Below, piece by piece: positions 48,673 through 58,060 of a DNA stretch of 64,000 nt. The DNA is from Blastocatellia bacterium. Its GTDB lineage: Bacteria > Acidobacteriota > Blastocatellia > Chloracidobacteriales > JADJPF01. The notes below the pieces were generated by a model. The model did not search any database. It had not been told where the DNA came from and saw nothing but the letters and a program-made list of their open reading frames with translations. Location: contig JADJPF010000008.1 in the NCBI GenBank assembly GCA_016713405.1, forward strand, positions 62,001 to 126,000. Direction: 5' to 3'. The first letter of the stretch is position 1. Each line of letters begins with the position of its first letter. The position numbers were made by a program, and so were the translations under genes.

Positions 48673-50297
48673 AGCTTAGCTATTTTTTCTGCTACATCTT
48701 GGTAATTTGGAGAAAATTTAGCTATTTCCTGATAAACGGTTAGAGCTTTTTTCTGCTCTCCTAATTCTTCATGAACATTGGCTATTTCATAGAGTAATTC
48801 TACATGTTCATTGGGTTGGTATTTTTTAGTATCCAAGGCTTTACGTAACCAAATTAAGGCGGGACGAGGCATTTCTTTTAATCTAAAACAACGCCCTAGT
48901 AACATACAACAGTGAAAAGTTCTAGGATGCGCTCCTAAATCTTGAATAGTTCGATAAGCAGCTTGAAATTCTTCAACTGCATCATCATAAAGCTCTATAT
49001 CTAAATAAGCTTGTCCAACATTAAAACGGCTTGAAAATTCTTCTTCTAAATCTTCGTCTAAAGCAGCTTTATCATCTTCTTCAATTAGCGATTTTAGCCC
49101 ATTTTGTACCGCTGCTATTTCGGCGGCAGCATCATCTATTTGATCTAGCATATTATCCGCCCCAGTTTCAATTTCATCTGTAATAGTTTGATAAAGTTCT
49201 GCTGGTATGTCTTCAAACATAATATTTGAAATAGTAGCAACCTCTTTCTGCTTGTCATCATTTACATTATTAACAAGTGTAATATCTGACGTATTATTTG
49301 ATACCAGACTATTAAAATCCATTTCGGTTTCTTCATCTGTGCTTAGGTCTGCTAAACCTGGTAATTCTGCTGTATTAGGAACACGGAACATATTTTCATT
49401 CATTACATCTTGATTAGGAGGCGGCAAAGTTTCTTTGGTGGTAGAAATTTGATTAATTTTAGGTATTGGAATACCAGAATTAGTATGAGCTATTTCAAGA
49501 CTTGCCATTTTTTCCAAGCGTTCTGAAATAAGTGGATGATTAGGAAAAAGGACTTCTAATCTTTCTAAAGTATTAAAAGCAACATCTAAAAAACCTTGTT
49601 CAATGTAAAAATCAGCACTCTCTAATTGTTCTTTTAACAAACTATCTTTTTCAAATCTACCTGTTGAAGAGTTAGGGTCAAATGTTACTTCAAAAACTGG
49701 TGCTTGTTGTGATTCATCCTCAAGATTGGTTACATTATTTGGTAGAGAAATTTCTAATTTTTCTTTTATATCAAAAGTCTTTACAGTTTCTTTTTCAAAG
49801 ACTGCTTGCAATGCCTCTGTATTTAAGAAACTTTCTTGAATTTGAGGAATCTCTTCAATTATAGAGTTTTGAGGTTGTTCAATTAAAGGCAATTCTTCTA
49901 GTTGTAAATTTTGGAGGTTAGTTTGTTGTTCACTACTAGTTATAAGTTCAGCTTGTTCTATAAATTCTGGAAGCTCTTCTAGTTCTAAGTTTATGGATTT
50001 GTCAGAATCTGTAATTGTAACCGACATTTCTTCTATTTGTTCTAATTCTTGGATTTCTTCTAACACCATGTTTTGAACTTGGTAAGACGTATTAACACTT
50101 ACGTCATTTTCCTCTAACAAAGGTAAGTCCTCTATTTCTGTATCTTTACCAGCTAAATATTCAGAAAGTCTTAGAGGGATATTATCTAGTTTACTAGTAG
50201 GAGCATTTACAGATTCATCTAGATAAGAGTCAGCTTGAATATCGCTTAACCCTAAAAAAGGAAATCCTTTACCTCTACGAGAATCTTGACTACTCAT
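48663..50297 (-). CDS. Acidic TPR protein of the PATAN/roadblock operon
   Basis: 544 residues, no signal peptide. Residues 1-250 are strongly acidic and low in complexity, with repeated IEELPxIE-like motifs (LEELPEFIEQAELI; IEEIPQIQESFLN). A short helical repeat occurs near 265-305 (QLESADFYIEQGFLDVAFNT). The C-terminal 140 residues hold three or four TPR-like repeats (FNVGQAYLDIELYDDAVEEF; PNEHVELLYEIANVHEELGE). The layout recalls a cytoplasmic hub protein such as the FimV C-terminus, but I cannot assign a family. It is the last gene in the operon that starts at 55161. Confidence 0.75.
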   Translation of the reverse strand: MSSQDSRRGKGFPFLGLSDIQADSYLDESVNAPTSKLDNIPLRLSEYLAGKDTEIEDLPLLEENDVSVNTSYQVQNMVLEEIQELEQIEEMSVTITDSDKSINLELEELPEFIEQAELITSSEQQTNLQNLQLEELPLIEQPQNSIIEEIPQIQESFLNTEALQAVFEKETVKTFDIKEKLEISLPNNVTNLEDESQQAPVFEVTFDPNSSTGRFEKDSLLKEQLESADFYIEQGFLDVAFNTLERLEVLFPNHPLISERLEKMASLEIAHTNSGIPIPKINQISTTKETLPPPNQDVMNENMFRVPNTAELPGLADLSTDEETEMDFNSLVSNNTSDITLVNNVNDDKQKEVATISNIMFEDIPAELYQTITDEIETGADNMLDQIDDAAAEIAAVQNGLKSLIEEDDKAALDEDLEEEFSSRFNVGQAYLDIELYDDAVEEFQAAYRTIQDLGAHPRTFHCCMLLGRCFRLKEMPRPALIWLRKALDTKKYQPNEHVELLYEIANVHEELGEQKKALTVYQEIAKFSPNYQDVAEKIAKLYS

Positions 50298-50384
50298 AAG
50301 CCTACCAAAAAATAAAATTTATTAATAAATATAGAACACATTTATTAATAAAGAAATTAGTTAAATTATTTTTATAGATAAAAT

Positions 50385-51629
50385 TTATTGTTGTGCGGCG
50401 CGACGTGTGCGCAATCTGTCTAAAGCTTGTTTTAAGCTAATTCTCATACGTTCTAAAGCTTCTGCTAATTGCCCTATCTCATCATCACTCTTAATTTGAA
50501 TACTTTCATCTAATTTTCCTAAGCTAATATTATTAGAAGCTTCAGTTAGTTCCATTATTGGTTGAGTAAGTTTTTGTGCTGCATAAATAGCAAATCCAAT
50601 GGCACCTAAAATAAAGACTAAAACAATCAATACAATTATCAGCAAAACTTTATTTAAGACTGCATTAAACCAACTTTGTTTAACTTGAACTCCAATTCTA
50701 CCAATTACTTGATTACTAATATCTTTTATTGGTACATAAGCACTTTTATAAGCCTCATTATTAAAAGTTTCTGAACTTGCTTTTGGTACATCACTTACAG
50801 CAATAGTTGTACGTTTACCTATAGCACCATTTTGTTGAATAGGCATATTTGTTGAAACTATTACATCATTTAATGTAACAGAGGCTCCAGAATCATTACG
50901 TAGTGATGGGTATAACTTATTTTTAATATCTTCAATAATAGCTCTATCTTGAGGGGCGTTGTTAACTAGTACGCCTGCCAAAACTATTCCTACAGCTTTA
51001 CCACTAACATTAATAACTGGTGCAGCAGCTTCAATTACTAAGCCTTCTGAAATTATACGGCCTTCAGCTTTTATTTCTGCTTGTTGAGCTAATTTCTCTC
51101 CACCTAATAATTTTATTTTTTCCCCAGACTCTTTAATTGAACTAGATTGAGCATTTGTACGGTTAGCAATAACAGAGTTTTGTACTGCAACTATTAATGG
51201 ATTATCTCCTACTGAACCTGTAACTTCGCCTTCTGGTTGACGTGCAATTATATTGCCTTTTGTGTCTGTAACTACAATAAAATCAATATTTCGAGCTTGT
51301 TGGGCAACAGCTAGAGAATCATTTAACTTTTTAAGACCTTCTCCTTGAACTTTCTTTGTTGCCCCACTAGGCTCACTTGCTGGTGCTTGTGCTAGTTCAA
51401 GCAATCCGCCAGAAACAATAGCAGCATTTTGCACAACTTGAATAATTAGTAATTCCCGGTTTTTATAAAGCTGTTCAGCAACACGAGCATCTTTTTCCAT
51501 TGATTGCGCTGATTGATCGTCAATATTGCTTTTAACAATGTAAACAATGATTAGTGCAGAAAAGAGCAAAGGGATAAATACTAGTAGTGCGGAAAAGATC
51601 ATCAATTTTTGTTTAATCATTAATTTCAT
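50385..51629 (-). CDS. Double-Cache sensor with HAMP domain and no output domain
   Basis: 414 residues: an N-terminal membrane helix (MIFSALLVFIPLLFSALIIV), a periplasmic sensing region of about 280 residues with Cache-type features (IDFIVVTDTKGNIIARQPEG; AYVPIKDISNQVIGRIGVQV), a second helix (VLLIIVLIVLVFILGAIGFA) and a HAMP domain (LTQPIMELTEASNNISLGKL, DDEIGQLAEALERMRISLKQ). The protein ends about 15 residues after HAMP. It has no kinase, cyclase or methyl-accepting module, so it must signal through a partner. Candidates are the PATAN and roadblock proteins encoded just upstream. Confidence 0.85.
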   Translation of the reverse strand: MKLMIKQKLMIFSALLVFIPLLFSALIIVYIVKSNIDDQSAQSMEKDARVAEQLYKNRELLIIQVVQNAAIVSGGLLELAQAPASEPSGATKKVQGEGLKKLNDSLAVAQQARNIDFIVVTDTKGNIIARQPEGEVTGSVGDNPLIVAVQNSVIANRTNAQSSSIKESGEKIKLLGGEKLAQQAEIKAEGRIISEGLVIEAAAPVINVSGKAVGIVLAGVLVNNAPQDRAIIEDIKNKLYPSLRNDSGASVTLNDVIVSTNMPIQQNGAIGKRTTIAVSDVPKASSETFNNEAYKSAYVPIKDISNQVIGRIGVQVKQSWFNAVLNKVLLIIVLIVLVFILGAIGFAIYAAQKLTQPIMELTEASNNISLGKLDESIQIKSDDEIGQLAEALERMRISLKQALDRLRTRRAAQQ

Positions 51630-51779
51630 GTTTTTTTCAGCAAAATCACTAAAGAATTAGTTAGGAAAATGCTGCCCCCTTAAATTAAGAAATTATAGAA
51701 ATAGTAGTAGGAAAACCACTTTATACAACCCATTTAGAGTTTTATAAAGGCTATTTTAGTTAAAAAGTATTGCTTTATC

Positions 51780-52580
51780 CTAGAAGAGTTGCTTCATTAT
51801 TTCTAACATACCTTCTTGAAATCGCACTCGGCGATCGCTATCAGGAATTTCCTCTGCTAATCTTTCTATAAATGATGGTACCATATCACGAGGTAAACTA
51901 CTGCGGCTATATCCCATCATTTCCGCACAATCATCAATAACAATAGGTGCCATTGGCCCGATGGCAAGGGTTAAATCTTTTTCTACTTGCCCTAAAATAG
52001 ACTCATCTACAGTTTCCACAGATGAACCTTGTGAAAGAGCTTCTCCAGCAGTCTCGATTAAGCCTAAATCAAATAAACGCACTAAAATTCGAGAAGCTTG
52101 CAGTTCGCTTAATTGTGTCGCACCAGCAATTTCCGTAATACTTTTTTCTCCATCTACTTCACGTAGTACCGCCCAATCTTCAGAACGTAAGGAAAATTCT
52201 TTTGTTGGACGTGAAGAAAGTTGAAAAAGTGTATTACTTGAAGGTATTACCCTACGCACACTTTCCCAATCTGCTGCATAAGTAACACTTTCAACTAAAA
52301 TTTCTTCGGTAGTTAACATAGTGGTTTGTTCATCTGTCATTTCTCCAGTACGAAACCGAAATGTTCCTTCTACCCAAGAAAATAGTGCATAAATGGCTTC
52401 TTCACCAATATATTCTTCATAAAGGGCATGTGTAGCTTGTCCACTAACAAAATAAATTTCTCCAAAATGCCCATCATCATGTGTAAGCTCTAATAAGCCG
52501 GTACGATTACTAGCATGTAAAAGACGCAAAACATCGATTAACTTAAATTGAGATAAATTTCCAGAAAAAGCATCTGACAT
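51780..52580 (-). CDS. PATAN (DUF4388) domain protein
   Basis: 266 residues, cytoplasmic. The N-terminal PATAN/DUF4388 domain is clear: GNLSQFKLIDVLRLLHASNR, TGLLELTHDDGHFGEIYFVS and LFSWVEGTFRF. A winged-helix-like middle part (VDGEKSITEIAGATQLSELQ) leads to a C-terminal helical domain (VEKDLTLAIGPMAPIVIDDC and following) of the type often paired with PATAN. These proteins are adaptor-like and occur in signalling and gliding or twitching systems. It is followed by the Cache-HAMP sensor after 150 bp. Confidence 0.85.
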   Translation of the reverse strand: MSDAFSGNLSQFKLIDVLRLLHASNRTGLLELTHDDGHFGEIYFVSGQATHALYEEYIGEEAIYALFSWVEGTFRFRTGEMTDEQTTMLTTEEILVESVTYAADWESVRRVIPSSNTLFQLSSRPTKEFSLRSEDWAVLREVDGEKSITEIAGATQLSELQASRILVRLFDLGLIETAGEALSQGSSVETVDESILGQVEKDLTLAIGPMAPIVIDDCAEMMGYSRSSLPRDMVPSFIERLAEEIPDSDRRVRFQEGMLEIMKQLF

Positions 52581-52623
52581 GATTTTTAATTCCCACCCTC
52601 TTGGATTTTATATAACTAATTTG

Positions 52624-53112
52624 CTAGCCGCGCCCGATTGCTTCAATAAACTGCCAACTAGTTTCATCCATTCGATCTCTAGTTAGTAAATTTTGTGGAT
52701 AAACTCGAACATTAATTCTTAGATCTCGCACAGATTTATCTAATTTTAGTTTGCTCAAAGCTACTTTTACAGTCATTCTTAAAGTTGGAAGATTCACATT
52801 CGCACTACTTAAAACTAGTAAAAATACTTCTTGCGCTCCATAAGGTGTATCTATTAGTAGATCCAACCCTATAAAAGCTGAGAGCCTACCCTCAGAATAA
52901 AGTAATGTCAATTCCTCTGAACGACCCCTAACATATTCTGCTGTAGCAAATAACTGTACTAAGTAAGTACCAAGTTGGTTAGATATTTGTGCATTAGGAG
53001 TAAATACCCCAGCAGAAAGGAGAAATTCACCTCGAAAATTAACTAGTGCTGCGGTTTTTACTCCTTGGATACGTAACATATCTTGGAGAAATGTTTCATG
53101 TGCTTTACCCAA
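52624..53112 (-). CDS. Roadblock/LC7-like protein
   Basis: 162 residues. The N-terminal half reads as a roadblock/LC7 fold: TFLQDMLRIQGVKTAALVNF, then a helix and strands (LTLLYSEGRLSAFIGLDLLI; EVFLLVLSSANVNLPTLRMT). The C-terminal 40 residues (LRINVRVYPQNLLTRDRM) are an extension. MglB, a roadblock protein, is the GTPase-activating partner of the polarity GTPase MglA. No GTPase gene is present in this window. Confidence 0.75.
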   Translation of the reverse strand: MGKAHETFLQDMLRIQGVKTAALVNFRGEFLLSAGVFTPNAQISNQLGTYLVQLFATAEYVRGRSEELTLLYSEGRLSAFIGLDLLIDTPYGAQEVFLLVLSSANVNLPTLRMTVKVALSKLKLDKSVRDLRINVRVYPQNLLTRDRMDETSWQFIEAIGRG

Positions 53113-53132
53113 TTTGAATTTCCTTTCTAAAA

Positions 53133-54353
53133 CTAATCTATAGTTATTATTTCAGCTAAAGCAGGAGAAATTCCTAAATTTTCAAATTCTTCTTGCTTTA
53201 ATTGTTCTAACCTAAGTAATGCGCCTGCAATACGTTCTCTTAATTGTGTATTAGGCGAGACTGCTACCATTTCATCTAATGTATATTTTAGAGCCTTTGC
53301 TAGGCCCTTAATTAAACTTTCTACGGGTATTTCTGTAGCTAGCCTAATTTTACCATTTTGGTAAGAAAAGTCTTCTGCAAATGGGTCAAAAACCGGATAT
53401 TGTTCTGTCACTTTTAATAGTCCTGCTCTAAAAGCAACTGCAAAATTTGCTTCTCGACTAACTAAAACAGAAACCTTTTCTACTATTTGAATAATTTCTG
53501 TCATTATATCAATTAGCTTTTGATAATTATTTGTCTCTTTATCCTTGCTTAAGTTATTTATATTAAGTGCTTCATCGCTGAGATTCTCATCATTGCTAAC
53601 AGATTCTACTTGCTCATTAGGTGGTAAAGCATTTGCTACTTCTTCAACTTCAACAAGAGATGAATCATTTTCTTCAACAATTTCTGTTTGAGCAGTTACA
53701 ATGGATAGATCTGCTGTATGTGTTATATCAGGAAAAGAAACTACATTAGCAGCCGCTTGACCAAGAAAGAGTATTTTTTTACAACGATAAACATTAAAGA
53801 GAGCCGATTGTTCTGTTAATAAATTTAGCATCCGTTCATAAGATGCTTCGCCTTCTATCAACTCATTTTCTAAGGATAGCACTGCATCTATTGTATTATC
53901 AATTATATAGATTATTCCTGCTACATTTTGGCTAAATTCTATTTCAATATAAAATTGTGACTCTATTTGTGGCTTAAGTTTTTCTACTAATTTTCTTAGG
54001 TCTGTAAAATCGCTTGATAAAGCTTGATAAACCACTTCTCCATCAATACGTTCTGCAATAGCTTGGACTATTTTTTCTGAATGAGAGTAAACAGATATTT
54101 TTCCATCTGGGGAAGAGGCTCTTAGTAAAGTAGCATCTATAGCTTCCTCTCCTTGTCGAGTTCGGTCAAGGCTTATATCAATTGCATTTAGAATTTTTCC
54201 ATCAGCTAAAAAGATATATCCTTTTCCATAAGAAAAAAGCACTTGTAAATAACCTGTAAAACTAATAATTTGCAGGTCTGCCAGCAAAGCAGTAGTATTT
54301 ACATAAGAAGTTTTGAGGTTTTCATGGACTGGCTTTCCTTTAGGAATGTGCAT
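53133..54353 (-). CDS. PATAN-like protein with C-terminal helical domain
   Basis: 406 residues, no membrane segment. The N-terminus resembles a PATAN domain (VNTTALLADLQIISFTGYLQ; GYIFLADGKILNAIDISLDR). Residues about 105-200 contain a second alpha/beta region (FYIEIEFSQNVAGIIYIIDN). An acidic linker (about 220-275) connects to a helical C-terminus (YQKLIDIMTEIIQIVEKVSV; ESLIKGLAKALKYTLDEMVA) that resembles the end of the protein at 51780-52580. Function unknown. The gene is 20 bp upstream of the roadblock gene. Confidence 0.7.
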   Translation of the reverse strand: MHIPKGKPVHENLKTSYVNTTALLADLQIISFTGYLQVLFSYGKGYIFLADGKILNAIDISLDRTRQGEEAIDATLLRASSPDGKISVYSHSEKIVQAIAERIDGEVVYQALSSDFTDLRKLVEKLKPQIESQFYIEIEFSQNVAGIIYIIDNTIDAVLSLENELIEGEASYERMLNLLTEQSALFNVYRCKKILFLGQAAANVVSFPDITHTADLSIVTAQTEIVEENDSSLVEVEEVANALPPNEQVESVSNDENLSDEALNINNLSKDKETNNYQKLIDIMTEIIQIVEKVSVLVSREANFAVAFRAGLLKVTEQYPVFDPFAEDFSYQNGKIRLATEIPVESLIKGLAKALKYTLDEMVAVSPNTQLRERIAGALLRLEQLKQEEFENLGISPALAEIITID

Positions 54354-54381
54354 GGTAAATTAACCAACAACTGCGCTAGCT

Positions 54382-55161
54382 TCAGAATTGTGTAAGTGGG
54401 CCGCTCATACCTGTCCCACCGGGCCCGCGCCTCATTTGAATCTTACGAAAAGCGCGTTCAATATAAGGATTTATTGTCTCGTAACGTACCGCGCTACCAC
54501 ACTCGATAGCAGCTAAAAAATCTTCTTGATCAAAAAGAATTAGCTTACGTTGTCCAGAAATTAAGGACATCCTTTTTAACATCCCGGCCCGTGCTGGAAT
54601 TGATGCTAATCCTCCGTGATAAACCATAAAAGCTATTAACATGCCTAGTTTTTCTGGAGTTTTAATATTAGTTTGTGCTTGTAGTGTACCATCTCTTAAT
54701 GTGGCTATAGCACCTTCTACACCTCTAATTTTTAGCAAATCATTGACTAATGTTTGATAAGGATTAATCGCCCTAACTACTCCACCTGAAGGGGTACCTG
54801 TTGAACCTACACCAACCGGGGCCATTCCTGGAGTAGTGGGAATCATTCCAGCCCTCTCTTCATCAATAATACGCATCCCTTCCATTAAAATATTGGCCCA
54901 AGGATCATAGATTGTGCGTATTGGAGCAGAAATGCCTGTATCAATACGAAAACTTCCTTCACTAAACCGCAATGCTTGATAAACAGCATCTATGCCAGTT
55001 AATTCCCCAAAACGTGCATCTACTATATCTCCATCCTGAAAATAGAATACACCATCTCCAATGGAATAATGCACTGTTAGACGTGCTGTATTACGCCCGA
55101 TACAGTTAATTTGTATGATATCAACTAGCGCAAGATCTTTTAGATCTCCCACTAACGCCAT
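54382..55161 (-). CDS. PATAN (DUF4388) plus roadblock-like fusion
   Basis: 259 residues. The N-terminal PATAN domain is LVGDLKDLALVDIIQINCIG, then VFYFQDGDIVDARFGELTGI and GSFRIDTG. After a Gly/Pro-rich linker (about 105-130) comes a roadblock-like domain (YQTLVNDLLKIRGVEGAIAT; LILFDQEDFLAAIECGSAV). It is the first gene of a six-gene leftward operon with spacing of 20-150 bp. The domain fusion links the PATAN and roadblock proteins that follow as separate genes. Confidence 0.8.
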   Translation of the reverse strand: MALVGDLKDLALVDIIQINCIGRNTARLTVHYSIGDGVFYFQDGDIVDARFGELTGIDAVYQALRFSEGSFRIDTGISAPIRTIYDPWANILMEGMRIIDEERAGMIPTTPGMAPVGVGSTGTPSGGVVRAINPYQTLVNDLLKIRGVEGAIATLRDGTLQAQTNIKTPEKLGMLIAFMVYHGGLASIPARAGMLKRMSLISGQRKLILFDQEDFLAAIECGSAVRYETINPYIERAFRKIQMRRGPGGTGMSGPLTQF

Positions 55162-55453
55162 AATTTATGTTCTCTCTCTATTAGAATTTTTAGAGCTACT
55201 AAATTAACGCACTGTTTGGGAAACAACTATACTAAGTTAGATTGCTACTAATATACAACTTAAGATAAAAACTTTTTAAGTTAAGCTAAATTATTTTAGT
55301 TGGATTTTATTAGCAGAAAAGCTTCTTAATATAATAAGTAGATAGCTTTATTGGCTTTTCAGAGAGTTTAGCAAAGTTCCGAATAGGTGTCAAACAAATA
55401 TCAGGAACTCAAAACGCTATAATCTTGTCTAAAACCAAGCTAAAAGTGCAATT

Positions 55454-56110
55454 TTATTTGCCTTTCTTAATTTGTGAAACTAGCTTTCCTGCTAAATTTC
55501 TAGCTATTAATGGAGCATTATCATCTATGGAAATATCTGATAGTGTTGCTACTAGCTGTAAAGGCTCAGCTATTCTATTACGCTTAAGTTCTTCTTCTAA
55601 ACTTTTTAATTGTTTTGGTAGATCTAAGGGTGTAAACTGTCTAGCTAGCTTAAGTTCTTCTACTCTACGATATTGGTTTTCAATAGCTCGGTAAAAGGCA
55701 GCTAATTCTCTAGCTGAGGCATTAGTTGTATAGCTAAAACTAGCTGATCTATTTTTCTCTCCCTGTTTAAGACCTAGGGTTGTTGTCCCTAGATTACTTA
55801 GCTGTGCGCTTGACTGATAAGTATCTGTACTATCTAAAAATCTTAGTTCATCATATAAATTTTGAAGTTTTTGAATAGTTGATGTTGAAAGTTTAATAGA
55901 TAGCAAGGTTTCTTCGTCTTCATCACGTTTCTTAAAACGTAAAGTGCTATCGCCAGACTCAGAAATAGTTATTTCTACTAAACTAATTTCAAACTTAGGG
56001 TTTTCAAATCTATAAATATATTGGCGTAGAGTTAGATTTTGAGCTAGTCCCACTGTATGAACTAGTAAAAACAACAAAGAAAATAAAGTAATGATTACTG
56101 CACGTTGCAT
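55454..56110 (-). CDS. Exported protein of unknown function
   Basis: 218 residues. A signal peptide (AVIITLFSLLFLLVHTVGLA, cleavage likely after GLAQ) precedes a beta-rich region (KFEISLVEITISESGDSTLR) and a helical C-terminus (LPKQLKSLEEELKRNRIAEP). No family recognised. It lies 28 bp downstream of the exported TPR gene, so they are probably co-transcribed and may act together in the periplasm. Confidence 0.7.
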   Translation of the reverse strand: MQRAVIITLFSLLFLLVHTVGLAQNLTLRQYIYRFENPKFEISLVEITISESGDSTLRFKKRDEDEETLLSIKLSTSTIQKLQNLYDELRFLDSTDTYQSSAQLSNLGTTTLGLKQGEKNRSASFSYTTNASARELAAFYRAIENQYRRVEELKLARQFTPLDLPKQLKSLEEELKRNRIAEPLQLVATLSDISIDDNAPLIARNLAGKLVSQIKKGK

Positions 56111-56138
56111 TTTTCACCTCTAAATTAAAACAGGTAGT

Positions 56139-58049
56139 TTACTTTAAGTCTAATCCTTCCAAAGAACCATGAATTTTACGATATAGATTTTCAATCATTG
56201 TTTTTTGGATAGAAGCATTTCCATCATATTGATTATAGCTTTTAATATATAGACTTAGTGCTTCTTTATCATTACCAGATGCTTGAGTAACAGAAGCTAA
56301 ATGAGAAAAGGCGACTCTTTTTTCTGCACCTTCAGGAAAATTTTCTATTGCAAGTTTTAGAGCCTTTTCAGACTCTACCAACTGAGCTTGCTTAAAACGC
56401 ACACGCCCTAACAAATGATATGCACGAGCGCGAAAAAGTTTTTGCCGGCTTCGTTCGTCAAGTTCTGGTGCTTCACGAATGGAACCTTCTAGGCGTGTAG
56501 CTAGTTCAGCATCTTTTACTAGATCTTGACAAAATTCTACAGCCCTTTCTAAAGCAATGTCAGATGTAAATAACTCTTCAGCAGCCCAAAGTTTACGAAA
56601 AGCTTTTCTTTCATCATTAATGCTAAGAAATTGATTTAATGCTTCTACAGCTTTGACTTGAATTTCTGTTTTTTGCCGCCGTCCAAGAGTTTCTGTTTCA
56701 GAATTATTAACATTTTCCTTTAACTTTCCAAGATAAAACTTAAAGCGTAGAAAGCTTTCTACTAGCTTATAGCGATCATCTGAAGTTAAGCTTACAGGTA
56801 GAGATAAAGCTGCACGACGTTCACTTTCAAGCAAAGTTTTTAAGCTTGAGTTTTGTAATGGACTACTGCCTATTTGTAAAAGAAATTCACCTTCTGGAGT
56901 TATTCTTAAGAATTGCTCTGATTGTTCAAAAGCACCTTCATAATTTTCTGCTAGTAGTAAAGCTTGTGTAATTTCAAAGTGTAGAGTAGGGAAATTTACA
57001 CCTCTAGTAAGAGCATCTGACAAAAGTTCTTCTGCCCCAGAAAATTCTTGTTGTGCCATAAGGCTATTAGCTAGAACAATTCGCGCCCAAGCATAACTTG
57101 GAGCAAGATTTAAGGCAAGTTCGGCCCAGGCCCTTGCTCGTGTATAATCTTTGCGGTTAGCTGCTAAATAACCTAATTGAGTAAAAAGCAGAAAATCTCT
57201 TGGTGTGCTAGAAAATTGCTTTCCAAGTTCTTGAGTTGCAAGAGTATTTTCACTAGCAAGTAAATAAGTAATAGCTAGACCTGAACGAGCTACTTCACTA
57301 TCAGGTGCAACTTCTAATTGTTTTTTATAAAGTGCTACTGCATCTTCCAAAGCACCTTCACCACGATAAAGAGCCGCTAGACTGCCAAAAGCTAATGGAT
57401 GTTTTGGATCTAAATTTATTGTTTGTTGAAAAGCTGCTTTTGCTTCCTTAAACTTAAGTAAAGTTAGTTGTGTTGTCCCTAAAGCATAATAATACTTTGC
57501 TGATTTTGGCTCTAATGATATAGCTTGAGTTAATACACGTAAGGCATCCGTACCAGCTTCAGCCGTAAGATAAAGATTAGCAAGTTGCCCTAACCTTGTA
57601 GCTTGACCTTCGGCACTTGGTTCAAAGCTACGCATTAATTCTAGTGCTTCTTTACGAAACCCATGATTATAAACTGTTAGAGGAAAGGCTAGCATTGTGC
57701 CAAAAATTCGGTCATTTAAGGGTTGAGGGTATTCTTTAATTGCTAACTGAAGTTGTTCAAGTGCTGGTTCGATTTTTTGTTGTTTCAGCAGGGTTTCAGC
57801 CTGCGCTCCACGCGCTCTAAGCAGTGCTTCACGAGCCGGAACTATAAGCGGGTTATCTGTCCACTTTTTAATAAATTCTGAAAGCATTTTTATTCGTTCA
57901 TCGGCTCGAACTTCGCTAATACGTGCAAATTCTATTTGTGCTTCCAGCATTAATTCTGGCATTTCTAGTTTGCTAGAAACATTAGTTACTTGAGCTTGAG
58001 CAATTGAAAATGCCAATAATAAGGAAAAAACTGATAATAATACCTTCAT
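56139..58049 (-). CDS. Exported TPR protein
   Basis: 636 residues. Signal peptide MKVLLSVFSLLLAFSIAQAQ, then many tetratricopeptide repeats along the length (GQLANLYLTAEAGTDALRVL; YYALGTTQLTLLKFKEAKAA; FTQLGYLAANRKDYTRARAW; ARAYHLLGRVRFKQAQLVES). Likely a periplasmic or outer-membrane-associated scaffold; no catalytic domain is seen. It starts 11 bp after the ruvA stop, in one transcription unit with ruvA and the gene after it. Confidence 0.85.
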   Translation of the reverse strand: MKVLLSVFSLLLAFSIAQAQVTNVSSKLEMPELMLEAQIEFARISEVRADERIKMLSEFIKKWTDNPLIVPAREALLRARGAQAETLLKQQKIEPALEQLQLAIKEYPQPLNDRIFGTMLAFPLTVYNHGFRKEALELMRSFEPSAEGQATRLGQLANLYLTAEAGTDALRVLTQAISLEPKSAKYYYALGTTQLTLLKFKEAKAAFQQTINLDPKHPLAFGSLAALYRGEGALEDAVALYKKQLEVAPDSEVARSGLAITYLLASENTLATQELGKQFSSTPRDFLLFTQLGYLAANRKDYTRARAWAELALNLAPSYAWARIVLANSLMAQQEFSGAEELLSDALTRGVNFPTLHFEITQALLLAENYEGAFEQSEQFLRITPEGEFLLQIGSSPLQNSSLKTLLESERRAALSLPVSLTSDDRYKLVESFLRFKFYLGKLKENVNNSETETLGRRQKTEIQVKAVEALNQFLSINDERKAFRKLWAAEELFTSDIALERAVEFCQDLVKDAELATRLEGSIREAPELDERSRQKLFRARAYHLLGRVRFKQAQLVESEKALKLAIENFPEGAEKRVAFSHLASVTQASGNDKEALSLYIKSYNQYDGNASIQKTMIENLYRKIHGSLEGLDLK

Positions 58050-58060
58050 AAATCCAAAAA

